64,000 bases of DNA, from contig JAJDED010000026.1 of the NCBI GenBank assembly GCA_029259915.1, positions 1 to 64,000 of the forward strand, given 5' to 3'. The position numbers were made by a program, and so were the translations under genes. This document shows positions 1 through 9,205 of the stretch, one piece after another. This stretch comes from Planctomycetota bacterium (GTDB lineage: Bacteria; Planctomycetota; Planctomycetia; Pirellulales; Lacipirellulaceae). Each line of letters starts with the position of its first letter. The stretch's first letter is position 1. The notes below the pieces were generated by a model. It did not search any database and had not been told where the DNA came from. It saw only the letters and a list, made by a program, of their open reading frames with translations.

Positions 1-100
1 TGATGATCTTCGTTCGGCATCTACAAATGTTCGAGAAGTGGAAACACTGGACGGCTGGGAAGCAATCGAATCCCCTGATAGCAACGCTACGACAGCGTGA
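1..100 (+). CDS. 3' end of an unidentified protein (partial)
   Basis: An open frame enters the window at base 2 and ends at TGA 98-100. It encodes 32 residues, ending in SPDSNATTA. The fragment is too short to assign a family. It is polar with no membrane segment. It could be the C-terminus of a gene that begins before the window or a chance open frame; the window edge prevents a test. Confidence 0.3.
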   Translation, partial: DDLRSASTNVREVETLDGWEAIESPDSNATTA

Positions 101-261
101 CTAACTCTTTTCCTGTGAGACATTTACGCTTAACTACGTGCCATTCGCTTCATCGTTCGAAGCACTTTGAGGACGGTTTCGAATCCAAAAAAAAACGAAC
201 GTTTTTGGGACTGCTCTGATGCTGACTGTCGCATCGGCGGACCACCGGCTTCCGCCGGTGG
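101..261. repeat. Intergenic stretch ending in a GC-rich palindromic repeat
   Basis: The last part (237-269) is a 33-bp hairpin sequence in which ACCACCGGC faces GCCGGTGG, followed by CTAGGATG. A near-identical copy lies at 8087-8119. Bases 262-264 of this repeat supply the stop codon of the glycosyltransferase on the minus strand. The rest of the gap shows nothing recognisable. Confidence 0.6.
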
Positions 262-1356
262 CTAGGATGCGTTGCGTACGCCGGGGTGCAGTGAGCCAGC
301 TGCTTCTGTTAGCACTTCGGAGCACGCCTCGGTGACCATGTCCACAGAAATTGCACGCATGGCCGAGTCGTCGTCGTGGCGGCGCTTGCCGCGGGAATTG
401 TCGTATTTCATTTGCACGCTGCGATTCCCCGGTTCGTATGCGCCAGTTTGCGCTGCAAGCGATGTGCCGTGCAAACTTACGCAGCGCGTTCCCACGGCCA
501 CGGCCAGATGCAAGGGCCCCGTATCGGAGCCGACGAACAGCGTCGCACGTCGCGCGAGCGATGCGAGTTGGGTCATGGTTGTCGCCGGTGCAACGCGGGC
601 TTTTCCGCCACTGGCGGCGGCAATTCGCTCGGCTAGGGGCAATTCGCTTTCCAATCCCCAAACAGCCAGTGTGGGAAGTCCATGCTCGGATGCCAAGCGT
701 TGGGCCAGTTCACCATAACGCTCCGGCGGCCAACATTTGGAAACCCAACCTGCCCCGGGATTGACGACCGCAAAATTAGTTCCTGCCAAACCCAATCTGC
801 TTAACGCTTGTTCTGCAAACGTTGCGTCTTCTGCCCGCTCGGGCAAACGAAATTCCACTTGCGGGTTTACAATCCCCAAAGGCTCGAGGATTGCCAAATA
901 CCGATCGATCACATGCTCGGCATCCACCGGCACAAACTCGTTGTGAAACCATCGGCTCGCCTCGCGCGCCAAATTGCCGGCATACCCAATCCGTCGTGGC
1001 GCGCCGCTGAGCCAAGCCGCGACCGCACTTTTCGTTAGACATTGCAAATCAATCGTCGTGTCGAATCGGAGTTGGCGCAGTTCGCGCCGCAAATCGAATA
1101 CCGCATGGGGAGATTTCCACCAGCGGCGCGGCACACGAATCAGCCGGTCGAGGGCCGGGTGTCCTTCGAGCAAGTCGGCGTTTCTACCTTCCGCGACCCA
1201 GCCCAAAAGTGCCCCAGGCATCGCTTTGCGAAGCGCGTTGAGCACGGGAATACCATGAATGAGATCGCCCATCGCACTCAGACGCACGATAAGAATTCGG
1301 CGACCTGGACGGTCTCGCGATTGCTCGTGATTCGTGCCGTCGACAAACTGTGCCAT
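262..1356 (-). CDS. Glycosyltransferase family 9 (heptosyltransferase-like)
   Basis: About 364 residues. The N-terminus has the GT9 opening RILIVRLSAMGDLIHGIP, and the donor-binding signature SDTGPLHLA lies near residue 277. Both are typical of ADP-heptose:LPS heptosyltransferases, which build the inner core of lipopolysaccharide at the cytoplasmic face of the inner membrane. The ATG at 1356 was chosen over an in-frame TTG at 1374 because the core fold starts about 20 residues further on; neither has a strong ribosome binding site. The exact sugar cannot be read from sequence. The last codons and stop lie inside a dispersed palindromic repeat, so the C-terminal tail may be recent. Confidence 0.9.
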   Translation of the reverse strand: MAQFVDGTNHEQSRDRPGRRILIVRLSAMGDLIHGIPVLNALRKAMPGALLGWVAEGRNADLLEGHPALDRLIRVPRRWWKSPHAVFDLRRELRQLRFDTTIDLQCLTKSAVAAWLSGAPRRIGYAGNLAREASRWFHNEFVPVDAEHVIDRYLAILEPLGIVNPQVEFRLPERAEDATFAEQALSRLGLAGTNFAVVNPGAGWVSKCWPPERYGELAQRLASEHGLPTLAVWGLESELPLAERIAAASGGKARVAPATTMTQLASLARRATLFVGSDTGPLHLAVAVGTRCVSLHGTSLAAQTGAYEPGNRSVQMKYDNSRGKRRHDDDSAMRAISVDMVTEACSEVLTEAAGSLHPGVRNAS

Positions 1357-1450
1357 CTTCCCATCTCTGGACAAGTTTTTCTCTTTTTCGCTGTACGACG
1401 CTCAATGGCCTCCTAAGGTATCAGGGCACTCCTGAGGAAACAACAGCAGC

Positions 1451-1555
1451 GGGGGGGAGGAGCTAGGATCTAGGATCGAGGGATGAAGAGAGAGTGTGCA
1501 TTAGATGCCACTGCTAGCTTCGTTCCTAACTCCTAGATCCTCACTCCTCCCCCGC
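1451..1555. repeat. Imperfect inverted repeat, CTAGGAG type
   Basis: A G-rich arm (1451-1475, GGAGGAGCTAGGATCTAGGA) faces a C-rich arm (about 1522-1553, with TCCTAGATCC and CTCCTCCCCC). Related seven-base-periodic tracts occur at 2471-2516 and 24621-24700. The right arm overlaps the end of the kinase gene and contains its stop codon (1541-1543). The element could form a stem between two convergent minus-strand transcripts, but no terminator U-tract is seen. Confidence 0.6.
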
Positions 1556-2425
1556 ATCCTCATGATCTAAATTTGCGATCGCCGATAAGAACTGCTTCAT
1601 CGACTGGGTCCGCTTCTCAGGTTCTGCAATCAAACATTTTTTGATCGCGTCGCTGAGTGTCGGATGAATCGTCGGATAAAATTGCTCGAGTGGTGCTGGC
1701 TCCGACTGACCATGGCTCATGGCCGCCATTCCGTCTCCGGTTCCTCGTTGCCAGGGTAACTCGAACGAAAACATTTCGTACATCGAAACGCCAAAAGCAA
1801 AAATATCGAGTCGCTGGTCCGTCGGTTTGCGACGCACAACTTCCGGCGACATGTAATTTGGCGTCCCTGTACGAATCCCAGGCTGCATGAATTCCTTGCG
1901 CGCGGGGACCGTCAATCCGAAGTCGATCATCTTCAGCGAGGTTGCGTCTGGCGCACAGACAAAATTGCGTGGGCAAACATCGCGATGGATGTAGCCCGCT
2001 TCGTGTACAACATGCAAAGCCTCGGCCGCTTGCTTCATCAGCTTCAGACGATTGCCCTGCAAAAGTTCGCTCCGACCGATAATCAGCGAATTGAGCCCCG
2101 GGCCATCCAGGAATTCCATCACCAAAAATTGTTCCCCCTTGGTCGTGATCCCGAAGCCAAGTGTGCGAACAATATGGGGATGATCGAAGCTGGTGGCAAT
2201 TTCCCCCTCGGAAGGTTTGTTCAAGCCGCGGAATCGCATGTCCAGCTGAGCCGTCTTTTTCTTATCAAGAATCTTCAGGCCGACGATTTGCTCGGTCTCG
2301 CGATCCCGCGCCATGTGGAAGTCCGACATGGTTCCCGAGACGGCATCGCGCAAAATCTCGTATCGCCTAGCGATATCGACTTTGCCCCCTTCGAGAATCG
2401 ATTTGAAAAAAGTGCTTAGTCCCAT
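1541..2425 (-). CDS. Serine/threonine protein kinase (Hanks type)
   Basis: 294 residues forming one kinase domain with no membrane segment, so probably cytosolic. Visible motifs are the ATP-anchoring Lys51 (GLKIL), the catalytic loop HRDVCPRN at 147-154, the metal-binding DFG at 168-170 and the MSPE activation-segment end near 192-195. The glycine loop is degenerate (VSGTMSD) but the catalytic residues are intact. The start ATG is followed by an N-terminal lead of about 20 residues. It lies 139 bp downstream of the sulfite reductase on the same strand, separated by a repeat, so cotranscription is possible but not shown. The last residues (HEDAGEE) come from a dispersed repeat. Substrate unknown. 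Confidence 0.9.
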   Translation of the reverse strand: MGLSTFFKSILEGGKVDIARRYEILRDAVSGTMSDFHMARDRETEQIVGLKILDKKKTAQLDMRFRGLNKPSEGEIATSFDHPHIVRTLGFGITTKGEQFLVMEFLDGPGLNSLIIGRSELLQGNRLKLMKQAAEALHVVHEAGYIHRDVCPRNFVCAPDATSLKMIDFGLTVPARKEFMQPGIRTGTPNYMSPEVVRRKPTDQRLDIFAFGVSMYEMFSFELPWQRGTGDGMAAMSHGQSEPAPLEQFYPTIHPTLSDAIKKCLIAEPEKRTQSMKQFLSAIANLDHEDAGEE

Positions 2426-2460
2426 AACAAACCATTATATCCAACTCAAACTGAAAAAAA

Positions 2461-2545
2461 GAACCGCCAAAAGCGAGTTAGGGGCGAGGAGTGAGGCAAT
2501 TCCGCAATCCGCAATCCGAATTTACTTTGGCGTCCTTGGCGGTTT
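2461..2545. repeat. Composite inverted repeat (CGCCAAG family enclosing GCAATCC heptads)
   Basis: AACCGCCAA at 2462-2470 is matched by TTGGCGGTT at 2536-2544. Between them are a GAGGAGTGAGG tract and the heptad series CCGCAATCCGCAATCCG. The outer arms match the elements at 11728-11860, 32164-32301 and 48728-48864; the heptad core matches 27530-27562. This element therefore combines two repeat families. Confidence 0.65.
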
Positions 2546-2564
2546 TTATTCTATGTCACGCGTA

Positions 2565-4283
2565 CTAACCGTCATCGCAGTGGGCGAGCAGGTCGTCGAC
2601 CCCTCGGCGGAAGCAGAAATCGCCGAAGGTTTCGCCCTCCAGCCGGGAGGATTTGAAATAGCTGAATACCCGAACTAGCGTTGGCACGATCTCTTCGGTA
2701 GGCACCAAATCCTTGTAGATGAAATTGAGCCGATCCCCCAGTCGACGCCCGCCCAGAAACACCGTGACCTTGCCTTTTGTTTTCCCAACCAAACCGATGT
2801 CGGAGTTGTAGGGACGCGCACATCCGTTGGGACAACCGGTCATTCGGGTCGTAAAAGCTTCGTCGCTGAGGCCCAGCTTTTCCAGTTCCACTTCCAGTTG
2901 ATCGATGATGCCGGGTAAGGCACGTTCGCTCTCGGTGATCGCCAAACCACAAGTGGGCAAAGCCGGACAGGCAATAGACCAGCGGCGTGCATTGGAAAAA
3001 TCTTCGGAAAGGGGTACGCCATAGCTGTGAAAAATTTCTTCCAATCGCGGGCGATCCGATTCCTCCAGATCACAAAAAATGATGCTCTGGTGCGCGGTCA
3101 ACCGCAGTGGCGAATCCAACTCAGTGCAAATGGCTCGCAACGCTGATTTCAATCGGTAAGAGCCCTCATCCTTGATGCGACCGTTTTCGACGTTCAGCCC
3201 ATAAAACCAGCGACCGTCGCCCTGTTCGTGCCAACCCATGCCGTCGTTGAATTCAAATACTTCGATCGGCCGAGGCGGATTCAGCGAGGCACCATAGTAC
3301 TCTTCGACCTTCTCACGAAATCGCGACAAACCCCAGTTGTGGATCAAGTATTTCATCCGCGCCACTTTGCGATCCGATCGATTGCCGAAGTCGCGCTGTA
3401 CTTTCACAATTGCGGTGGCCACGTCAATCACTTGCGTCGGACTGATAAAGCAAAGCGGTTGGGCAACCGCTGGAAAAGTTTTCTTTGCGCTGGGAGTCAC
3501 GCCAAAACCTCCGCCCACCAGCACGTTGTAACCAACCACGCTCCAGTTTTCGCACGCAGCCAACAGCCCCAGATCGTGGCTATGCACGTCGATACTATTA
3601 TCCCCAGGCAAAGCGATTCCCATCTTGAACTTCCGTGGCAGATACGTCGGGCCGTAAATCGGTTCGACTTCGCCGGAGTCTTTGCCGCCGCCAGCAAGCC
3701 ATTTTTCGCCCGTGCTCTCGTCGGTCAGCCACAGCTGATGGTACGCTTTTGTGCGTGGTCGAAAATGAACCGCCAGACGTCCGGCCAAGTCCTGCATCTG
3801 ATCGTAGACGGGATCTCCCTTATACGGACAAGGCGAGCACATAAAATTTCGCGTCACGTCGCCACAGGCGGCAATCGTAGTGAGCTGCGTTTCGTTGATC
3901 CGCCGGATTGTCTCACGCAAATTCGACTTCAACACGCCGTGCAATTGGAGCCCTTGGCGCGTGGTGATCCGCAGCGTCGAATTGCCGACCTCGTCGCATA
4001 AATCTAATTCCGCCAACAGTTGGGCGCTGGCGAGTTTTCCGCCAGGAATCGCCGTGCGGACCATAAAACTATAAGCTTTGCCGTTCTGGCCGCGCTCGTC
4101 GCGATTGTCTTGTTGGTACGTGCCGTGATGCTTGAGCAGCTGGATGCTCGCTTTGCCAAAAAAATCGTTCCCGTCCTCCAGCTCTTGTGGAATCGGATCC
4201 AGCAAGTAATTGCTTTGCTCCTTGAAAACTTCAACCGCACTGGGTTTGGCGGCTTTTTCTGGCTTATTCGCGGGGTCGCTCAT
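2565..4283 (-). CDS. Assimilatory sulfite (or nitrite) reductase, siroheme/4Fe-4S type
   Basis: 572 residues, the usual length for ferredoxin-dependent NirA/Sir enzymes. These perform a six-electron reduction of sulfite to sulfide or nitrite to ammonia in the cytoplasm. The siroheme/cluster ligands are visible as C439-PALPT-C445 and C484-PNG-C488, and the substrate-binding region TRQGLQLHGV lies in the first half. No flavodoxin domain is present, so electrons must come from a separate donor. Sequence alone does not separate sulfite from nitrite use; with no nitrate-assimilation genes nearby, sulfite is the safer reading. Kinase genes lie on both sides of it on the same strand. Confidence 0.92.
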   Translation of the reverse strand: MSDPANKPEKAAKPSAVEVFKEQSNYLLDPIPQELEDGNDFFGKASIQLLKHHGTYQQDNRDERGQNGKAYSFMVRTAIPGGKLASAQLLAELDLCDEVGNSTLRITTRQGLQLHGVLKSNLRETIRRINETQLTTIAACGDVTRNFMCSPCPYKGDPVYDQMQDLAGRLAVHFRPRTKAYHQLWLTDESTGEKWLAGGGKDSGEVEPIYGPTYLPRKFKMGIALPGDNSIDVHSHDLGLLAACENWSVVGYNVLVGGGFGVTPSAKKTFPAVAQPLCFISPTQVIDVATAIVKVQRDFGNRSDRKVARMKYLIHNWGLSRFREKVEEYYGASLNPPRPIEVFEFNDGMGWHEQGDGRWFYGLNVENGRIKDEGSYRLKSALRAICTELDSPLRLTAHQSIIFCDLEESDRPRLEEIFHSYGVPLSEDFSNARRWSIACPALPTCGLAITESERALPGIIDQLEVELEKLGLSDEAFTTRMTGCPNGCARPYNSDIGLVGKTKGKVTVFLGGRRLGDRLNFIYKDLVPTEEIVPTLVRVFSYFKSSRLEGETFGDFCFRRGVDDLLAHCDDG

Positions 4284-4451
4284 GGTCTGGGCTGGTTGCG
4301 CTGGCTGGTGGAGGATGTGGACGGGAAATGCATCATAGCCAGAATATCAGGCGTCGGCCATACGCGATTGGGAACTCGGTCCGGCAGGCTGGTTGGGTAT
4401 TGGTTAGAAATACTGTAGAAACCGATCCTCCCAACGCCATCTTGGCATGTC

Positions 4452-5525
4452 TTATTTCGCCAATTGGAAAATCAATAGAATGGCGACGACCAGCGTCAGA
4501 AAAATTGCCGTCACGGTGAAAGCCTTCCAGCCTGTTTTTCGGATATCAATAGTCGAATGATTTTGCAAACGCTGAGTAAGATTTGGTGTTGCCGATATTC
4601 CGCCATCGGGAATCGTAATGCTGTCTCGCACTCTTGGATGAGGGAGAGGTTCGGGTTTGCCGCTGAGGATATTTTCTAAACTCTCGACAACTTCCGTCGC
4701 ACTCGCGGGTCGCTCTGCGGGTAGCTTGGCCAAAAGTTGTTCGACCAAATCTGCCAAATGTTGGGGACAATCCGAAACTGCCAGGTCAAGTCGCGGTGGC
4801 ATCGATTCTAGGTGCTGGTCGAAGATGGTCACGAAGTCGGGCCCATCGAAGGGTACTCGGCCGGCAACCATTTCAAACAAGATACAACCGGCCGCATACA
4901 GATCGAGCCGGCCATCGATATCCGACTGCCCGGTGATTTGCTCCGGGGGCATGTAACGCCACGTGCCAACCGTGCGTCCCGAGGCCGTCAGGCGCGAGTC
5001 GTTCAGGTCGCGGGCCAAACCCAAGTCGCCAAGTTTCACTACACCGTCTTCAGAAAGGAAAAGATTCGCCGGCTTCAAATCCCGGTGAATACATCCGCGC
5101 GCGTGCGCGTGTTCCAATGCTCGGCAAAGTTGCAATGCAACTTCTGCCGATTCTCGCCATGGCAGTTTCCGACGACTGGCAAGCACCTCCTTGAGCGAGC
5201 CACATTCCACCAGTTCCATGGCACAGTAAATGCTTCCCTCGTGCAGGCCCGCTTCAAAGTGACGGACAACGTTTTCGTGGTCGAGCTTCTGCAACAGGGC
5301 CACTTCGCGGACAAAGCGACTTTGCACTTCCGATTCGAGTTGCTTGGTATCGAGAAGAAACTTTAAGGCCACGCGCTGCCCAGTTTCCTGATGGGTCGCT
5401 TCGTAGACAGCGCCAAAACCACCCTGCCCCAGACATACCCCAAGCACGTAGGGGCCAATCATTTCACCGGTGGTAGGCATGGGTTTCTCGAACGGAAGAA
5501 GAGAATGCTCACGTGAAGCGAACAT
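4452..5525 (-). CDS. Serine/threonine protein kinase with C-terminal membrane anchor
   Basis: About 357 residues. The kinase domain shows the glycine loop LGQGGFGAVYEA, the ATP-binding lysine in VALKFLL, the catalytic loop HRDLKPAN near 147-154, DLG in place of DFG near 167, and a PPEQ activation-segment end. A short linker is followed by a hydrophobic helix (about residues 335-355, FTVTAIFLTLVVAILLIF) that would anchor it in the inner membrane with the kinase in the cytoplasm. No sensor domain follows the anchor. The ATG at 5525 has a GAGAG just upstream; a GTG at 5552 and an ATG at 5480 are alternatives. Substrate unknown. Confidence 0.9.
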   Translation of the reverse strand: MFASREHSLLPFEKPMPTTGEMIGPYVLGVCLGQGGFGAVYEATHQETGQRVALKFLLDTKQLESEVQSRFVREVALLQKLDHENVVRHFEAGLHEGSIYCAMELVECGSLKEVLASRRKLPWRESAEVALQLCRALEHAHARGCIHRDLKPANLFLSEDGVVKLGDLGLARDLNDSRLTASGRTVGTWRYMPPEQITGQSDIDGRLDLYAAGCILFEMVAGRVPFDGPDFVTIFDQHLESMPPRLDLAVSDCPQHLADLVEQLLAKLPAERPASATEVVESLENILSGKPEPLPHPRVRDSITIPDGGISATPNLTQRLQNHSTIDIRKTGWKAFTVTAIFLTLVVAILLIFQLAK

Positions 5526-5579
5526 TCTAACACTCTCGGCAGAGTTCCGCACCTACTTGTTCATTCCAGCGAGTCTTCG

Positions 5580-7121
5580 TTAGAAGTTCAATTCCCACTG
5601 TGTGTAGAGGAAGTCGGCATCCACGGGGGCAAGAATTTTGTTGCCTCTCCAGAAGTGGGACCAACCAAACAGCACGTTCGAGCGAGGGCCAAACTTATAC
5701 GTGGCGACCACATCCAATTCGTCGCCCAGGTCCTTGCTCCCTTGGCTTTGCGTAGGAGTTCCACCGATCGAGGGAACGATGTCGGTATCCTGGTTCGACA
5801 TGAAGTGCCAATACCAAAACAGCAGGCTTAGCTTTTGCGACGGCGCCATTTTCAAGAGCATGTTTGGCGCTTCGACATTCGACCGCTGCACAGCATCGAT
5901 AAACCCAAAATACTTGTGGGCCAAGGGAAAGAGTTGATTGAACCGGTTGAAATCTCCTCCCACGTTGTTGCCCGAGGCATAGTCGTAGTAGGCCCACAAG
6001 ACGGGCGACCAGGGACAATTTTTACCCAATTTGTGACCGAGTCCACCGGTATAGAACGCCGCTTCGTGGTCGAGTCCCAAACCACTTTGCCGACCGAACT
6101 GCGGCCCGCCTTCAAGCTCAAACAACCAATCGTCGACAGCGCCGTTGACTCGCATGCCGAACGTGTGCAACGAAAAATCTCCCGTGATGGGCCCGGGGTT
6201 TTCGTTATCGTACCCGAGGTAGTACGTTTCCAGAGTGAAGTTTTCAAACCCGGTGTAAGTCGCATAACCACCGTAGAAAGCTTGATCGTAGTCGGCTTCG
6301 TCGAGGTCGTTGGGATCGACAGGAACAAAATACGTGAAAAAGCCATCCACCGACCAATCACCCGACTGAGTCATCACTTTCACGCCTTCGAAAGTGCGAC
6401 GCGTGTTCGCCCAATCCAGCGGCGAAACCACACGTTGGTTGCCATACAGCAATTCCTGCCGCCCGACACGGACCGTCGTGTTATCGTTCAACTTGACGTC
6501 GAGAAACGCGTTAAGAAAATCGCCGTAGTTTCGGTCGAATCCGCGCGGAATATAAGCGCTCTCGGCTCCCGCTTCGGCAAAGATGCCTTCGCCGTAGAAT
6601 CGCAGCCAATCGTTGACTATCCAATTGGTATAAAGCCGCAATCGAGTCAAGGCGAAATCGTTATCCGTTCCTTGGAAACGCGTTTGGCCGGCTTGCTGAC
6701 CCATGCCGCGCTCGTGATGGTAGCGGAGTCGCAGTTGACCTCCAATGTCAAGCGATCCCTGCCCGCCACGTCCGACAGGAATCAGCTTCAAACAATCGCC
6801 GAAGCAATCTCCGCAGTAGCATGATTTTTTTAAGTAGCTGAAATCATTGGCATAGAACACACCCTTGTGCGATGTTGCACAAGGATTGGGCTTTGCCTTT
6901 TTCTTTTTCGCAGTGCCGCAGCAACTGCCGCAATCGACACCTTCGCCGCAGCTCGACGTCGGGACAACTAACGAGTCGGAGAAAAATTCGACTTGCGTGT
7001 CGCTAGCCGAGTTCTCCATGAAATCAGCAGAAGCAGCCAGGTTGGCTTCGATCTCCTGTGCCATCGAATGCGAAGCAAAATAAATGGACAATATCGCTAA
7101 GAAAACAGGCTTGATCGACAT
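5580..7121 (-). CDS. Outer-membrane porin, alginate-export-like, with cysteine-rich N-terminal region
   Basis: About 513 residues. A signal peptide (MSIKPVFLAILSIYFASHSMA) precedes a mature start at QE. A cysteine-rich segment follows, with GEGVDCGSCC and then SCYCGDCFGDC separated by a lysine-rich stretch. The remainder alternates aromatic beta-strands (for example RLRYHHERGMG, RLRLYTNWIVNDWLRFYGEG) and ends in the aromatic TQWELNF, as expected for a beta-barrel. This matches planctomycete proteins annotated with an alginate-export domain; the substrate is not implied by that name. AAGGA lies about 7 bases before the ATG at 7121; a GTG at 7124 is in frame. The paired cysteines could bind metal or form disulfides outside the barrel. 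Confidence 0.8.
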   Translation of the reverse strand: MSIKPVFLAILSIYFASHSMAQEIEANLAASADFMENSASDTQVEFFSDSLVVPTSSCGEGVDCGSCCGTAKKKKAKPNPCATSHKGVFYANDFSYLKKSCYCGDCFGDCLKLIPVGRGGQGSLDIGGQLRLRYHHERGMGQQAGQTRFQGTDNDFALTRLRLYTNWIVNDWLRFYGEGIFAEAGAESAYIPRGFDRNYGDFLNAFLDVKLNDNTTVRVGRQELLYGNQRVVSPLDWANTRRTFEGVKVMTQSGDWSVDGFFTYFVPVDPNDLDEADYDQAFYGGYATYTGFENFTLETYYLGYDNENPGPITGDFSLHTFGMRVNGAVDDWLFELEGGPQFGRQSGLGLDHEAAFYTGGLGHKLGKNCPWSPVLWAYYDYASGNNVGGDFNRFNQLFPLAHKYFGFIDAVQRSNVEAPNMLLKMAPSQKLSLLFWYWHFMSNQDTDIVPSIGGTPTQSQGSKDLGDELDVVATYKFGPRSNVLFGWSHFWRGNKILAPVDADFLYTQWELNF

Positions 7122-7224
7122 CACGAGATCCTTCTCGAAAGCACAAGTTAAACAATCCTCACTACTCTTCTGATTCGATCGTTTTGCCGTTCAAGGTAAA
7201 TGCTATCGCCAGCAGCCGCAAAGT

Positions 7225-7238
7225 TTACCAATTGGTAA
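7225..7238. promoter_or_regulatory. 14-bp perfect palindrome upstream of the porin gene
   Basis: TTACCAATTGGTAA lies about 100 bases upstream of the porin start in the gap that would carry its promoter. A perfect palindrome of this size is a reasonable dimeric-regulator site, but no partner regulator is identified and there is only one copy. The rest of the gap (7122-7345) shows no clear promoter. Confidence 0.25.
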
Positions 7239-7345
7239 CATTCGCTGGCTGCTAGCATCGGCTTAGGGGATACACCCGCGCGGGGCTATCAGCCGAGGGA
7301 GAGATAAGATTTGAAGAGTCGGGGCGTTTGATGGGGCCCCTTGCG

Positions 7346-8023
7346 TTACCACCGCTCTTCCGGACGACGAAGAATTTCGCTGGCCACGATCAACTGTCGC
7401 ATGCCGGTTGGCTGGCTCATGAGCCGCTTAATTTCTTCAGCAATGGTCGCCTGCTGAACCGTTTCTTCGGCAACCGGATCGCGACTTTTCAGACTGCCGA
7501 TTTGGTGGGTGAACTTCTCTTGCAGATGGGCTTCCAAGCGATCGTCGGCCTGCGCCACCGTTTCTCCCAAGTGGCTGGTATGCTCGGAGATTTGCTCGGT
7601 GCTAAGGTGTCGGGCAACATGCTCGGCGACTCCTTCGCTGCGCAGCTCCGTGCGTTCGGTAAGCTTTGGTCTTTTGGGCGGCTCGGCCTGGAGGCTACGC
7701 TGCGGACGCTGCCGTTTTGTTGGTGCAGGTTTCAATTGGCGGGGAGATGGCGATTCGACCTGTTTGCCTTGCGCGCGGCGTAGGAATTCCTCGACTTCAC
7801 GTCGCAGCGGATCGGCCTGGTTTGGGGGTTGCGCTTGGGCCTCGGCTTGACCAGCCTGAGGCGGACGCGGTCGTGGCGGACGGGGCTGTTCTTTTTTGCG
7901 TTTCGCTTCGTCTCGGCCTGCGATCAATTGGCCAACGCCGTAGAGTATGAAAAAAATCAACCCCGCGGCAACTTCCCACCAGTCTGCCGCCAAGATCAAC
8001 ATGTTGCCGGAAGCTAAATTCAT
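7346..8023 (-). CDS. Hypothetical single-pass membrane protein, proline-rich
   Basis: 225 residues from the ATG at 8023. A membrane segment lies near the N-terminus (WWEVAAGLIFFILYGVGQLI), followed by a charged KRKKEQPRPPRPRPPQ stretch, a long polar probably disordered or coiled region, and a compact C-terminus (IKRLMSQPTGMRQLIVASEILRR). It is encoded 117 bp downstream of floA on the same strand. In Firmicutes floA often neighbours an NfeD-like membrane protein; this one shows no NfeD beta-barrel pattern. The ATG at 8023 was preferred because an earlier in-frame start would add residues read from a dispersed repeat. Function unknown. Confidence 0.7.
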   Translation of the reverse strand: MNLASGNMLILAADWWEVAAGLIFFILYGVGQLIAGRDEAKRKKEQPRPPRPRPPQAGQAEAQAQPPNQADPLRREVEEFLRRAQGKQVESPSPRQLKPAPTKRQRPQRSLQAEPPKRPKLTERTELRSEGVAEHVARHLSTEQISEHTSHLGETVAQADDRLEAHLQEKFTHQIGSLKSRDPVAEETVQQATIAEEIKRLMSQPTGMRQLIVASEILRRPEERW

Positions 8024-8068
8024 GGGAAAGATTCTTGGTTTAGCGAGGCGTCGACAACTTCGGTTATT

Positions 8069-8119
8069 AGCCGCTGGCGGAAGCCAGCGGACCACCGGCA
8101 CCCGCCGGTGGCTAGGATG
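8069..8119. repeat. Double-hairpin repeat, CCGCCGGTGG family
   Basis: CCGCTGGCGGAAGCCAGCGG (8071-8090) folds into one stem, and ACCACCGGC facing GCCGGTGG (8091-8110) folds into a second, ending CTAGGATG. The second half repeats the element at 237-269. It lies between floA and the small membrane protein, where it could act as an RNA processing or pausing structure; that is inference. Confidence 0.6.
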
Positions 8120-8140
8120 TAAAAAGATGCTTTAACTAGC

Positions 8141-9205
8141 TCAACTGCGTCGTGCGCTGCCCGAACCCGCGATGGATTCACGCATGTCGGTATCTGCTTG
8201 CACGTTTTTCAATTTGTAATAGTCGAAGATGCCCAGCTTTCCCGAACGAAAAGCGTCGGCCATGGCTTTGGGGACTTCCGCCTCGGCCTCGACCAAGTGC
8301 GCACGATTTTCCTCGATCATGGCAAAGTTTTCTTGCTCCAACGAGACGGCCATGGCACGCCTGCCTTCCGCTTGAGCCCGGGCTACTCGCGTATCGGCTT
8401 CGGCTTGATCGGCTTGCAAACGTGCGCCGATATTATCCCCCACGTCGATGTCGGCAATGTCGATCGAGACAATTTCAAACGCAGTTTGCGAATCGAGCTT
8501 GCGTGATAACACCGCCTTGGAAATTGTGTCGGGATTTTCCAAAACATGGGCATGCGTCGGGGCCGAGCCGATGGCGCTAACGATTCCTTCGCCCACCCGT
8601 GCAACAATCGTTTCTTCGGTCGCCCCGCCAATTAATTGGTCGAGATTCGCACGCACGGTCACCCGCGCTCTCACCTTGAGTTGAATACCATTCTTGGCAA
8701 TCGCGTCGAGCGACGGGCGATTCGATTCGCGCGCGGGACAGTCGATCACACGCGGATAAACGCTCGTTTGTACCGCCTCCAATATATTTCGCCCGGCCAG
8801 GTCGATTGCCGTGGCCCGCTTGTAATCGAGATCGATAATCTTTGCCTTCCGCGCGGCAATCATCGAACGAATCACCAACGGCACATTACCGCCAGCCAGA
8901 TAGTGCGCTTCTAAAGCCTTGGTCGTAAGTCCCTCGGTTTCGTCTAGCCCTGACTGAACGGCCATGATCTTGCTACGCACAATCACCACTGGGCTCACCT
9001 TGCGAAACTTCATGCGAATCAGATCGAAGATGCCAATCCCCGCACCTGTGGTTTTCGATTGGATCCACAGTCGTGCATAACTCCAAAAAACCGCAGCGAC
9101 AATCAGAACGGCGATGATTGCAGCTAGTGACAACCCCATCCAGAGTATCATCAACTTGTTTGCTGCAAACAGAAGATTGAAGGCAATTGTGTCCGAGTGA
9201 GCCAT
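8141..9205 (-). CDS. floA: Flotillin-like protein FloA (UPF0365/SPFH family)
   Basis: 354 residues. One N-terminal membrane segment ([19 protein letters not shown]) is followed by the FloA-type SPFH domain with [40 protein letters not shown] and [20 protein letters not shown] blocks, then an alanine/glutamate-rich coiled coil. Flotillins assemble into membrane microdomains that organise secretion, signalling and envelope proteins. The length matches Bacillus FloA (about 330). TGGAG sits about 10 bases before the ATG at 9205. The next gene on the strand is a small membrane protein that may be a partner. Confidence 0.93.
   Translation of the reverse strand: MAHSDTIAFNLLFAANKLMILWMGLSLAAIIAVLIVAAVFWSYARLWIQSKTTGAGIGIFDLIRMKFRKVSPVVIVRSKIMAVQSGLDETEGLTTKALEAHYLAGGNVPLVIRSMIAARKAKIIDLDYKRATAIDLAGRNILEAVQTSVYPRVIDCPARESNRPSLDAIAKNGIQLKVRARVTVRANLDQLIGGATEETIVARVGEGIVSAIGSAPTHAHVLENPDTISKAVLSRKLDSQTAFEIVSIDIADIDVGDNIGARLQADQAEADTRVARAQAEGRRAMAVSLEQENFAMIEENRAHLVEAEAEVPKAMADAFRSGKLGIFDYYKLKNVQADTDMRESIAGSGSARRS

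Noticed and set aside
5835..6824. Long plus-strand open frame (329 residues) opposite the porin
   Set aside because: It is antisense to a gene with clear signal peptide and barrel strands, has no motif, and its composition is that of a reversed coding strand.
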